DNA from: JBBRUG01 sp038247995 | Lineage (GTDB): Bacteria; Chloroflexota; Chloroflexia; Chloroflexales; Chloroflexaceae | NCBI GenBank assembly: GCA_038247995.1 | Contig: JBBRUG010000184.1 | Span: forward strand, 1 to 11,954 | Direction: 5' to 3' | DNA: 11,954 nt | Shown: piece after piece, positions 1 through 5,679 of the stretch | Numbering within the stretch: the stretch's first letter is position 1 | Layout: each line of letters starts with the position of its first letter | The notes under the pieces: model-generated | The model's database searches: none | What the model was told of the DNA's origin: nothing | What the model saw: only the letters and a program-made list of their open reading frames with translations | Position numbers and translations under genes: made by a program

Positions 1-1
1 G

Positions 2-232
2 CGGACGTTGGCGGCTTCGCCGGAGCAGCGGCTGGAGATGTTGCACCTGGCGCTGGAAGGCGATGCGCGTTTCGGGGTGCTCGACTTAGAGCTGCGCAGC
101 GGCGGCATGAGCTACACGGTGGATACTGCGCGGGAGCTGCACCGGCGGTTCCCCGCTGCGGCGCTGTTCTGGGTGCTGGGCACGGACCAAGTGCAGCGGT
201 TGGCCGAGTGGAAGGACATCGGCGAACTGGCC
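2..232 (+). CDS. nadD: Nicotinate-nucleotide adenylyltransferase (NadD), internal fragment
   Basis: NadD transfers AMP from ATP to nicotinate mononucleotide in NAD biosynthesis, in the cytoplasm. The window opens inside the gene, so the N-terminal ATP-binding part (the GxFxPxHxGH region, about 40-45 residues) is outside. Visible family features in order: a SPEQRLEML stretch, an ELRSGGMSYTVDT stretch (the family's conserved xRxGxSYTxDT region) and FWVLGTDQ followed by WKDIGELA (family: GxDxxxxxxxWxxxxxL). After about base 232 the frame stays open to a stop at 556, but the residues no longer look like NadD. They are the antisense of the neighbouring EF-G-like gene. The C-terminal third of NadD, including its ISST-type nucleotide motif, is therefore missing, and the piece cannot be functional as it stands. 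It may be a true rearrangement or an assembly chimera. Confidence 0.8.
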
Positions 233-1735
233 GGCGCCCCCAGTCTGCTTTTTGTGGCGATACTGCGCTTCGGCACGCCCGCGAATGCCCTCGCGGTAGG
301 GGATGCGCGGCAATTCTACATCGATGCTGACATCGAATTTGCGCTTCATGCGCTCGCCGACGTACTGCAAATGGGTTTCGCTGAGGCCGGCCAGCAGTGT
401 CTCACCCGAATAGGCATCGCGCGAAGTTTGCAGCGTTGGGTCTTCGTCGATCATGCGCGTGAGCGCCACACCGAGTTTGTCGAGGTCGCTGCGGGCGTGC
501 GGCTTCACAGTCGCCACAAAGGCGGGCGGCGGGAAGCTGATTGCGGCCAGCCGTAACGGGTTGCCGGTGCCGGTGAGCGTATCGTTGGTGCTGGTATCGG
601 CGAGCTTGGCGATCACGCCGATGTCGCCGGGGCCAATCGCCTCGACTTCGGTCTGCTCTTTGCCGCGCACCATAAAGAGATGGCCGACCCGCTCTTCTTT
701 GCCGGTGCGCGTATTCAGTACGCTGCTGTTGGCGCGCAGTTCGCCGCTAAAGACGCGCACATAACTGAGCTTGCCGTAGGTGTCGCTCACTGTCTTAAAG
801 ACGATCGCGCTCAGCGGTGCATCATTAGCGGCCTTGAGGCTGGTTGGCGTTTCGGCGGGCAGACTCACGGCTTCGACCGGCTTGCGCACGGCTGAGGGGA
901 TCGAATCGACGATGCCGTTCAGGAGTTGCGTGATGCCGGCCACTTCGAGCGCCGAACCGCAGAAGACAGGCACAATGCTGCCGTCGGCGATGCCGGAGCG
1001 CAGGCCGACGAGCAACTCGTCGCGGGTCAGCGCATCTTCGCCGCCCTCCAGGTAGCGCTCGATCAGGTCGTCGTTGGTGGCGGCGATCTTATCGATCAGC
1101 GCGCTGCGCCACTCGTGCATCAGGTCGTTGAGTTCAGCCGGCACATCGGATTCAACAAAACCGCCGTCATGCTGGGGCGAGACAAGCCAAGCCCGCTGTT
1201 GACGGAGCGAGATCAGGCCGCGAAAATCTTTGCCGCTGCCGATGGGGATTTGCATCGGGATGACTGCCGCGTCGAGGGTTTCCCGCGCCGCCTCGATGGT
1301 GCGATAGAAATTGGCATTATCGCGGTCGAGCTTGTTCACAAAGATCAGCCGCGGCACTTTGTGCTGCACGGCCAGTTCCCAGGCTAGTTCAGTGCCGACC
1401 TCAACTCCTGCTGCGGCATCAAGCACGAGCACCACGCCATCGGCGATGCGCATTGCGGCAGCCATTTCACCGGCGAAGTCGGCTGAGCCGGGCACATCAA
1501 GCAGATTGATCTTGTCGTCGTTCCATTCGACGGGCAATACCGCAAGCGAAACAGACATCCCGCGACGGTGCTCGTCGGGGTCATGGTCGCTCAAAGTCGA
1601 CCCGTCCTCGACGCGCCCCATCCGCGGGATGGCGTGGGCGGTCATCAGCATTGCCTCGGCCAGCGTTGTCTTACCGCTGCCGAGGTGGCCTAGTAAGCCA
1701 ATGGTGTGTAACCTTTCCGATCCATACGTACGCAT
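86..1735 (-). CDS. EF-G-like translation GTPase (FusA2 type), C-terminally truncated
   Basis: This is a translational GTPase of the EF-G2/FusA2 type, paralogous to EF-G and acting on the ribosome; some family members lack ribosome-stimulated GTPase activity. From the ATG at 1735, residues 16-23 are the P-loop GHLGSGKT, T47 lies in switch I (VEDGSTLSD, typical of the FusA2 type), D80-G83 is the G3 motif DVPG, N134-D137 is NKLD, and 260-263 is the G5 motif GSAL. Domains II and III follow, then the start of domain IV (KKQTGGAGQFADV). The start is fixed by an AAGGAGGA ribosome site 5 bases before the ATG; an upstream in-frame ATG at 1762 has none. Family resemblance ends near base 215. The last roughly 42 codons, down to the stop at 86, are antisense nadD. 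About 190 residues (rest of domain IV and domain V) are missing, so translocase function is unlikely. Confidence 0.85.
   Translation of the reverse strand: MRTYGSERLHTIGLLGHLGSGKTTLAEAMLMTAHAIPRMGRVEDGSTLSDHDPDEHRRGMSVSLAVLPVEWNDDKINLLDVPGSADFAGEMAAAMRIADGVVLVLDAAAGVEVGTELAWELAVQHKVPRLIFVNKLDRDNANFYRTIEAARETLDAAVIPMQIPIGSGKDFRGLISLRQQRAWLVSPQHDGGFVESDVPAELNDLMHEWRSALIDKIAATNDDLIERYLEGGEDALTRDELLVGLRSGIADGSIVPVFCGSALEVAGITQLLNGIVDSIPSAVRKPVEAVSLPAETPTSLKAANDAPLSAIVFKTVSDTYGKLSYVRVFSGELRANSSVLNTRTGKEERVGHLFMVRGKEQTEVEAIGPGDIGVIAKLADTSTNDTLTGTGNPLRLAAISFPPPAFVATVKPHARSDLDKLGVALTRMIDEDPTLQTSRDAYSGETLLAGLSETHLQYVGERMKRKFDVSIDVELPRIPYREGIRGRAEAQYRHKKQTGGAGQFADVLPLGQPLHLVRAQHPEQRRSGEPPVQLPRSIHRVAHAAAAQL
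215..232. other. Junction between truncated nadD and truncated EF-G-like gene
   Basis: These 18 bases still fit both genes: read forward they continue NadD (DIGELA), and read in reverse they continue the EF-G-like protein (GQFADV). To the right only EF-G-like antisense is coherent; to the left only NadD is. Both genes lose their C-terminal parts here, tail to tail. This is what a short-homology join looks like, either in the genome (inversion or deletion end) or in assembly. Confidence 0.6.
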
Positions 1736-1763
1736 AGCGGTCCTCCTTGACGCGTGCGGCACG

Positions 1764-1780
1764 CCGCCCGAGGTGGGCGG
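1764..1780. other. Hairpin in the leader of the EF-G-like gene
   Basis: A perfect 6-bp inverted repeat, CCGCCC and GGGCGG, with a 5-base loop. It lies in the predicted 5' leader between the promoter and the ribosome site of the EF-G-like gene. Neither orientation has a T-run directly after it, so it does not look like a terminator. Confidence 0.45.
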
Positions 1781-1809
1781 TGGTTAAAGAAAGGGGGTGT
1801 TAAGCAACC

Positions 1810-1837
1810 ATTATAGGAGGGTTAAGGTGAAGATCAA
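1810..1837 (-). promoter_or_regulatory. Sigma70-type promoter of the EF-G-like gene
   Basis: On the minus strand, TTGATC (1837-1832) and a perfect TATAAT (1815-1810) are separated by 16 bases. The predicted transcription start is near 1803, giving a leader of about 68 bases before the ATG at 1735. This is the best promoter match in the window. Confidence 0.65.
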
Positions 1838-1911
1838 GGGGTAACGCCGTAACACAGCCTTTGCGCCGGAAATGCACAGATGATGAGCTGGTAAGGGGGT
1901 ACGTTGCATGA

Positions 1912-2013
1912 TTCACTTTGCGCGATTATGGGCAGACGCCACAACAACGCCAGTATCTGGAACTGATCTTCATCGGCGCTTGGGATGGGTGTAACGTGGT
2001 GCCGTTCGCATAA
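1912..2013 (+). pseudogene. Possible C-terminal scrap of an unknown gene
   Basis: Plus-strand frame 1 reads 33 codons ending in TAA at 2011-2013. It contains DYGQTPQQRQYLELIF and then AWDGCNVVPFA, which has ordinary protein composition. It is closed upstream by a TGA at 1909-1911 and has no start codon, so if real it is only the tail of a lost gene. I do not recognise the family. The evidence is composition only. Confidence 0.2.
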
Positions 2014-2036
2014 AATAATAGGAAAAATCTTTACGT

Positions 2037-2219
2037 ATGCCGCCGCCGAAACACCGCTCGTATGTGAGCCAACGCACCATCGACGACCTCTGGCTTGAAG
2101 CTGCGGCGCGGATTGGTCGGCAGATATCGGGGCGGCTCGCCGGCGCCCTGGCGTCGACCGCGAGACCTAGAGTTCCCGACTCAGCTGTATGCCGACTCCG
2201 TACTGGTGCTGTACGGTAA
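2037..2219 (+). pseudogene. Possible N-terminal scrap of an unknown gene
   Basis: An ATG 23 bases after the preceding scrap's stop opens a 60-codon frame. Its first roughly 27 residues contain a helix-like QRTIDDLWLEAAARIG stretch; the rest is rich in Arg, Ala and Pro and looks non-coding. The following frame (+1) contains RDLEFPTQLYADSV, which also looks protein-like, so a frameshifted or deleted gene is possible. An AGG lies about 15 bases before the ATG, too far for a good ribosome site. I cannot assign a family. It could be chance. Confidence 0.2.
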
Positions 2220-2250
2220 AACCGCCCCTTCTGAAACCTTGTCTTACGCT

Positions 2251-2859
2251 CTAGAGTGTCGTATCGGGGGCGCCGGCGAAGAGGTCGGCGACAGAAGTGC
2301 GTATGGGGAGTGTCGGTGAAACGAGATCTTCTGTAGGCAGAAGCGTGTCGAGGCGTTTGTAGAGGCCAAGGTGTTGATCCGGTTCGCTGAAGATAAGCAC
2401 GTCGCGTTCGGCAGGGCGAATGATCCAATACTCCGGCACGCCGGCGCGGGCATAGGCATCGCGCTTGACATCAAGATCCTGCTCGGGATTAGATGGCGCG
2501 AGCACTTCGATCAGTAGCGCCGGGATGCCAAACACGCGGCGATGCTGCACCATGCCGAGATCTTCCTGACGGATCACCAGCACATCAGGCTGCACTGGAT
2601 CACAACCCGGCATAAAGACGCCAATCGGTGCCCAGAGCGTAACCCCAACCCCAGCGTCATCGATCTGCTTGAACAGTACACGCACAATCTGCCGTACAAT
2701 CCACTGATGAAATGCGCTGGGCGCAGTGGTCATATACAGCACCCCGCTGATAATCTCATAGCGGTTGCCGTCGGCAGGCAGGTTTTCCCAGCGCTCGCGA
2801 TCCCAGTCGGAGCGATGTGAGCGCAGCGCGAGATCAACACTTGCTATGGTTGTTGTCAT
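2251..2859 (-). CDS. Uma2-family putative restriction-endonuclease-fold nuclease
   Basis: A Uma2 family (DUF820) protein with a PD-(D/E)xK nuclease fold; the cellular role of the family is not settled. It has 202 residues, normal for the family. Visible motifs: YE(I)ISG at 34-38 with E35, H51 after the APS loop, P91-D92 (PDVLVI), E118 (LLIEVLAPSN), K132 (DLDVKRDAYARAG) and the family signature GVPEYWII. All expected catalytic acids and the lysine are present, so it should be intact. The ATG at 2859 was chosen because the family's N-terminus begins there and a GAGG lies 4 bases upstream; the longer open frame upstream is antisense to the oxidoreductase gene and its spacer. It follows that gene by 82 bases in the same direction and may share its transcript. 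Such genes are often present in many copies in Chloroflexota. Confidence 0.85.
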   Translation of the reverse strand: MTTTIASVDLALRSHRSDWDRERWENLPADGNRYEIISGVLYMTTAPSAFHQWIVRQIVRVLFKQIDDAGVGVTLWAPIGVFMPGCDPVQPDVLVIRQEDLGMVQHRRVFGIPALLIEVLAPSNPEQDLDVKRDAYARAGVPEYWIIRPAERDVLIFSEPDQHLGLYKRLDTLLPTEDLVSPTLPIRTSVADLFAGAPDTTL

Positions 2860-2941
2860 CGTGCCTCGTTCAATGCAAGCTTCGTTTGCGTATGGAAGGG
2901 GAGCAACCTGTAACCGACGCATCAGCGCCCACGCCCGACCT

Positions 2942-3985
2942 TCACCCCACAGCGCGCCGCAAGTGCCGGATCGGTGACCAGCCGACCCGGCGTAAATGCG
3001 TGTCCACCTCGACGGGGCGGTTTGTGCGCGAGGCGGCCACTGCGGCCGATGTGAGCGCCAGGCTGAGGATGTTATCTTCAATATCGGGATCAGGTTGGGC
3101 GTCCTCGGCGACGACCTGCGTAAAAAGATCGAGGCCGCGCGCCAGGCCAACGGGCTGGATATTCGGCACGGGCACCTGGCTCGGGGTTTCTTCTTCACCG
3201 CGATAGAACCAGACCGTCTCGTCGGCGTGCAAGACCAGGGCGCCTTCCGAGCCGACCAGGATCAACTCGCCGTCCCAGGCGCTGCGCGGCCCACGCGCCA
3301 CCCAACTGCCGAAGTAGTGGACCGGAATGCCGTCGTCGAGCACCAGATCGACGGCGGCGCACGAGTTGCCGCTAAACCAGCTCCAGGCCGGGCGGAAACT
3401 GTGTGCGAACACCTGGCGTCCATTCAGGCCGGTGATGAAGCGGATCGAGTCGAAGTGATGAATTGCCATATCTTCGATCAGCACTTCGGGCATCTGTTCG
3501 CGCCAGCCACTGTTGCGGAAGGGGTGGCGAAACTGGCAGGTAACATAACCAAGCGTGCCGATTTTGCCCGCCTGTACTGCATCGCGCAGGGCGATGATAT
3601 GCGGTTGCCAGCGTCGGCTCTGGGCCACCATCAGTCGGCCGTCGTTGGCGCGGGTGGCGTTCAGCAAGGCCACGCCATCGGCGAGGTTGCCCGCGAGCGG
3701 CTTCTCGCAGAGCGCCGGTAACCCGCGGCGCAGGATGGGCGCCATCACGTCGCGGCGCGTGTGCGGCGGCGTAACGACAAGCACGGCATCGGTGGCAACT
3801 TGTTCAAGCGCCAATCCAACATCGGTGAAATACGGCAGCGTTGCGTCGCCAACCGTCACGCTGACCGGCGAGTGGTCGACGACAGCGGCAACCTGCCAGC
3901 GCTTATCGGCGGCGATCACATCGAGCCAGGTGCGCCCCATTGCGCCAACGCCAACGACGATGATGCGTAGGGGTGTGATCCTCAT
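2942..3985 (-). CDS. Gfo/Idh/MocA-family NAD(P)-dependent oxidoreductase
   Basis: A cytoplasmic dehydrogenase of 347 residues with an N-terminal Rossmann fold and a C-terminal alpha/beta substrate domain. Visible: the dinucleotide loop GVGAMG (12-17), D37 at the end of the second strand (VVDHS), the TPPH stretch, the EKP catalytic signature at 94-96 (CEKPLAGN) with the lysine, and the family's second motif as EDMAIHHFD (171-179) with D172 and H176. The substrate cannot be read from the sequence; members act on sugars, inositols, amino-sugar nucleotides and bilins. The ATG overlaps the stop of the upstream ferredoxin gene as ATGA, which implies translational coupling and possibly a shared pathway. 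An AGGCGG lies just upstream as a weak ribosome site. The enzyme looks intact. Confidence 0.85.
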   Translation of the reverse strand: MRITPLRIIVVGVGAMGRTWLDVIAADKRWQVAAVVDHSPVSVTVGDATLPYFTDVGLALEQVATDAVLVVTPPHTRRDVMAPILRRGLPALCEKPLAGNLADGVALLNATRANDGRLMVAQSRRWQPHIIALRDAVQAGKIGTLGYVTCQFRHPFRNSGWREQMPEVLIEDMAIHHFDSIRFITGLNGRQVFAHSFRPAWSWFSGNSCAAVDLVLDDGIPVHYFGSWVARGPRSAWDGELILVGSEGALVLHADETVWFYRGEEETPSQVPVPNIQPVGLARGLDLFTQVVAEDAQPDPDIEDNILSLALTSAAVAASRTNRPVEVDTHLRRVGWSPIRHLRRAVG

Positions 3986-4626
3986 GGTCCGCCTGACGCT
4001 CGCTCGGCAGCCTCACGCGCCCGACGGGCAAACTCGGCTGCCCGCTCTAGTCGTTCGGTCTTCGGATCAGTGCGCTCGACGTTACGCGGCCGGGTGAAGG
4101 GGGTGGCCGCCATTTTTTGGGTGATCCGCACCGTATCATTTATGAACGGTTGGGGGTCGCGTAACGTCTTCATGAGCCGCTCCGGCTTCACCTGCAAGAG
4201 TGCGCCGATGATGTTGAACGGGTAGCGGATCAACTGGTCGATATTCATGCGTACCAGGTTATCGAGCAGCGGATCGAGCAGATCGCGCCGATCGACGCCG
4301 GCAGGCGGCTGGATCACATCGAGCGTCTGACGGCGCAACTCCTCGGCCTTGGTGATCAACTCGACCGGCCCGGCGCCACGCAGCGCCGCCTGACAGGCCA
4401 GGCGGTGCCCACTGGCCAGGCGCCACTCCGGCATCCAGGCTTGTTCGATCGCATTCGGCGGGTTCAAGTATTTCGCGCCGGCCAACACACGGATCTGGCA
4501 GGTCTGACAGATGCCGTTGCCGTCGCAGACAAAACCGATATGGGCGGTATTGCGCCGGGCGATATTTAGTATAGTCTCGCCGGGTCGTGCCTCAAGCGCA
4601 ACATCGTTCACGATCACAGTGGCCAC
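3982..4626 (-). CDS. 2Fe-2S protein resembling chlorosome envelope ferredoxins (CsmI/J/X/Y type)
   Basis: A 214-residue protein. Residues 1-90 are a [2Fe-2S] ferredoxin fold with C34, C40, C43 and C78 (CX5CX2CX34C, adrenodoxin-like spacing rather than plant-type). The stretches AHIGFVCDGNGICQTC, RLACQA and KAEELRRQTLDV match what I recall of the chlorosome envelope proteins CsmI, CsmJ and CsmX of green sulfur bacteria and CsmY of Chloroflexus; that match is from memory. After residue 100 comes an amphipathic region (MNIDQLIRYPFNIIGALLQV) that could lie on the chlorosome monolayer, then a charged Arg/Ala/Glu-rich helix to the end. The start is GTG at 4626, with GAGGAGGG four bases upstream. 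In the known family the cluster mediates redox control of energy transfer. A generic soluble ferredoxin is the alternative. It is the first gene of a minus-strand operon. Confidence 0.7.
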   Translation of the reverse strand: MATVIVNDVALEARPGETILNIARRNTAHIGFVCDGNGICQTCQIRVLAGAKYLNPPNAIEQAWMPEWRLASGHRLACQAALRGAGPVELITKAEELRRQTLDVIQPPAGVDRRDLLDPLLDNLVRMNIDQLIRYPFNIIGALLQVKPERLMKTLRDPQPFINDTVRITQKMAATPFTRPRNVERTDPKTERLERAAEFARRAREAAERASGGP

Positions 4627-4682
4627 AATGCCCTCCTCTGGATCAGTCGTATGGATAGCGGGAAAACCGGGTTACACTTTCT

Positions 4683-4693
4683 ATTGTAGCATA
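4683..4693 (-). promoter_or_regulatory. Extended -10 promoter for the ferredoxin operon
   Basis: On the minus strand, TATGCTACAAT provides a TACAAT box preceded by TGC (extended -10 type). No good -35 hexamer is seen at 16-18 bases. The predicted start lies near 4676, giving a leader of about 50 bases before the GTG at 4626. Confidence 0.4.
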
Positions 4694-4721
4694 TTGAATA
4701 GGCGGATCTGCACACTAGCTG

Positions 4722-4730
4722 TGGTATCAT
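4722..4730 (+). promoter_or_regulatory. Possible extended -10 promoter for the acyltransferase-MFS operon
   Basis: TGGTATCAT is an extended -10 element on the plus strand, divergent from the ferredoxin promoter. A second candidate, CATAAT, lies at 4743-4748. Neither has a convincing -35. A transcript starting near 4737 would carry the hairpin at 4771-4796. Confidence 0.3.
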
Positions 4731-4770
4731 GAATTGTATTGGCATAATGCATAGCGACGGAAAGCCGCAT

Positions 4771-4796
4771 GAGGGAGGGCGTCGCCCCTCCCTTTT
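4771..4796 (+). terminator. GC-rich hairpin with T-run, likely attenuator in a leader
   Basis: GGGAGGG (4773-4779) and CCCTCCC (4786-4792) form a 7-bp stem, extendable by two weaker pairs, around a 6-base loop, followed by TTTT. This is the form of a Rho-independent terminator on the plus strand. No plus-strand gene ends upstream: the nearest gene on that side is divergent. It therefore sits in the leader of the acyltransferase gene 35 bases before its start. I recognise no known riboswitch consensus in the preceding 35-100 bases. Confidence 0.5.
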
Positions 4797-4830
4797 GATC
4801 TGTAACTGACTTGTCGCCGGCAGTAGGTGG

Positions 4831-5679
4831 ATGGTTGTGCGCAGGGCTTCGATCGACGATCTGATGTGGCTGAATATTGCCGATATGCTGGTTGGCTTTG
4901 GAGTGCCGCGTAGTTCGGCCTTGCGCGGCCCGGCTGAATTGCTTTGTCGGGCGCCGGCGCGCCGTTTTGCGCACCAGTTGGCGCGCTTTGATGCGCAGGT
5001 TGCTGCGTATGGTCAGCAAGCCGGCTGCGCCTGGATTGTAGATCAGCTTGTGTTCAACCTGGCAGTTCACGGCCCGCCGTTGTTGGCTAGCGGGCCGCTG
5101 CTGGTGCTTGCCAATCACCCCGGCCTGCTCGATGGCGCCGCGCTCTTTGCGGCCATTCCCCGCGTCGATCTGCGCGTACTGGCTGTGCCGCGCCCATTTC
5201 TCCGCGCCCTGCCGCATATCGCCCAGACCGTTATTCCGGTTGGCGCTACACCGGCGAGTCGTGGCGCCGCTTTGCGGGTTGCCGCCCGCCATGTGCGCGC
5301 TGGCGGGGCGTTGCTCTCGTTCCCTGCCGGTCGGATCGAACCCGATCCGCTCGTCCTCGACGGCGCGACGGCAGCGCTCGCGGAGTGGTCGGCAAGTGTG
5401 GATCTGCTTGCCCGCCTGGCTGGTTCGGCCACGGTGCTGCCGGCAATCGTGGGCGGGGTAATCGCGCCGGCAGCGTTGCGCCACCCGGTTGTGCAGTTGC
5501 GCCGCCACGAAGCCGATCGGCATTGGCTCGCGGCGATCTGGCAGTTGATGCGCCCGGCGCTTGGGCGGACGGCTGTCCAGGTACGTTTTGGTCGGCCGAT
5601 TGATGCAGCCGTTGAGGGGTTGAGTGGCCGGGTTACCGCCGAGGCTGCCCGCCTGATTGCGGAGTTACGCCGGCCATGA
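4831..5679 (+). CDS. PlsC-like glycerolipid/lysophospholipid acyltransferase
   Basis: A member of the PlsC (1-acyl-glycerol-3-phosphate O-acyltransferase-like) superfamily, expected at the inner face of the membrane. It has 282 residues. The catalytic NHX4D motif is NHPGLLD with H96 and D101; a substrate-binding motif III is seen as FPAGRIEPD (164-172), where the usual Glu of FPEG is Ala. The C-terminal VRFGRPIDAA resembles the fourth conserved block. The exact acyl acceptor is not readable. Start choice is uncertain: AGGTGG lies directly against the ATG at 4831, so the in-frame GTG at 4837, six bases from that site, may be the real start. The stop overlaps the MFS start as ATGA, so the two genes are probably co-translated. 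It is preceded by a hairpin that may attenuate transcription. Confidence 0.8.
   Translation: MVVRRASIDDLMWLNIADMLVGFGVPRSSALRGPAELLCRAPARRFAHQLARFDAQVAAYGQQAGCAWIVDQLVFNLAVHGPPLLASGPLLVLANHPGLLDGAALFAAIPRVDLRVLAVPRPFLRALPHIAQTVIPVGATPASRGAALRVAARHVRAGGALLSFPAGRIEPDPLVLDGATAALAEWSASVDLLARLAGSATVLPAIVGGVIAPAALRHPVVQLRRHEADRHWLAAIWQLMRPALGRTAVQVRFGRPIDAAVEGLSGRVTAEAARLIAELRRP

Larger units (their letters stand above)
1736..2250. other. 515-bp stretch without an intact gene
   Basis: It contains the promoter and leader hairpin of the EF-G-like gene, then about 430 bases with no open frame that looks like a complete protein. Two short plus-strand stretches look protein-like (1912-2013 and 2037-2219; listed separately). 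A 6-bp inverted repeat CCGTAC/GTACGG lies near 2199-2217, without a following T-run on either strand. I see no tRNA, rRNA or CRISPR structure. Confidence 0.6.

Noticed and set aside
8..556. A continuous plus-strand frame of 182 codons as one protein
   Set aside because: Only the first part (to about 232) looks like NadD; the rest is antisense to the EF-G-like gene with out-of-family residues.
1736..1762. Upstream ATG at 1762 as start of the EF-G-like gene
   Set aside because: It has no ribosome site, while AAGGAGGA sits five bases before the ATG at 1735, and the family's N-terminus starts there.
2199..2217. CCGTAC/GTACGG inverted repeat as terminator of the Uma2 gene
   Set aside because: On the minus strand the T-run precedes the stem rather than following it, and the stem is only 6 bp.
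2860..3198. N-terminal extension of the Uma2 protein
   Set aside because: The extension is Arg/Ser/Pro-rich and antisense to the end of the oxidoreductase gene; the ATG at 2859 has a ribosome site and a family-length product.
4741..4800. A c-di-GMP or similar riboswitch, from the GACGGAAAGCC string in the leader
   Set aside because: Only a short resemblance; the rest of the required consensus is missing.
4681..5523. 280-codon minus-strand frame opposite the acyltransferase
   Set aside because: It is rich in Arg, Gln, His and Ala with no recognisable motif, and is the shadow of a well-supported PlsC-like gene.
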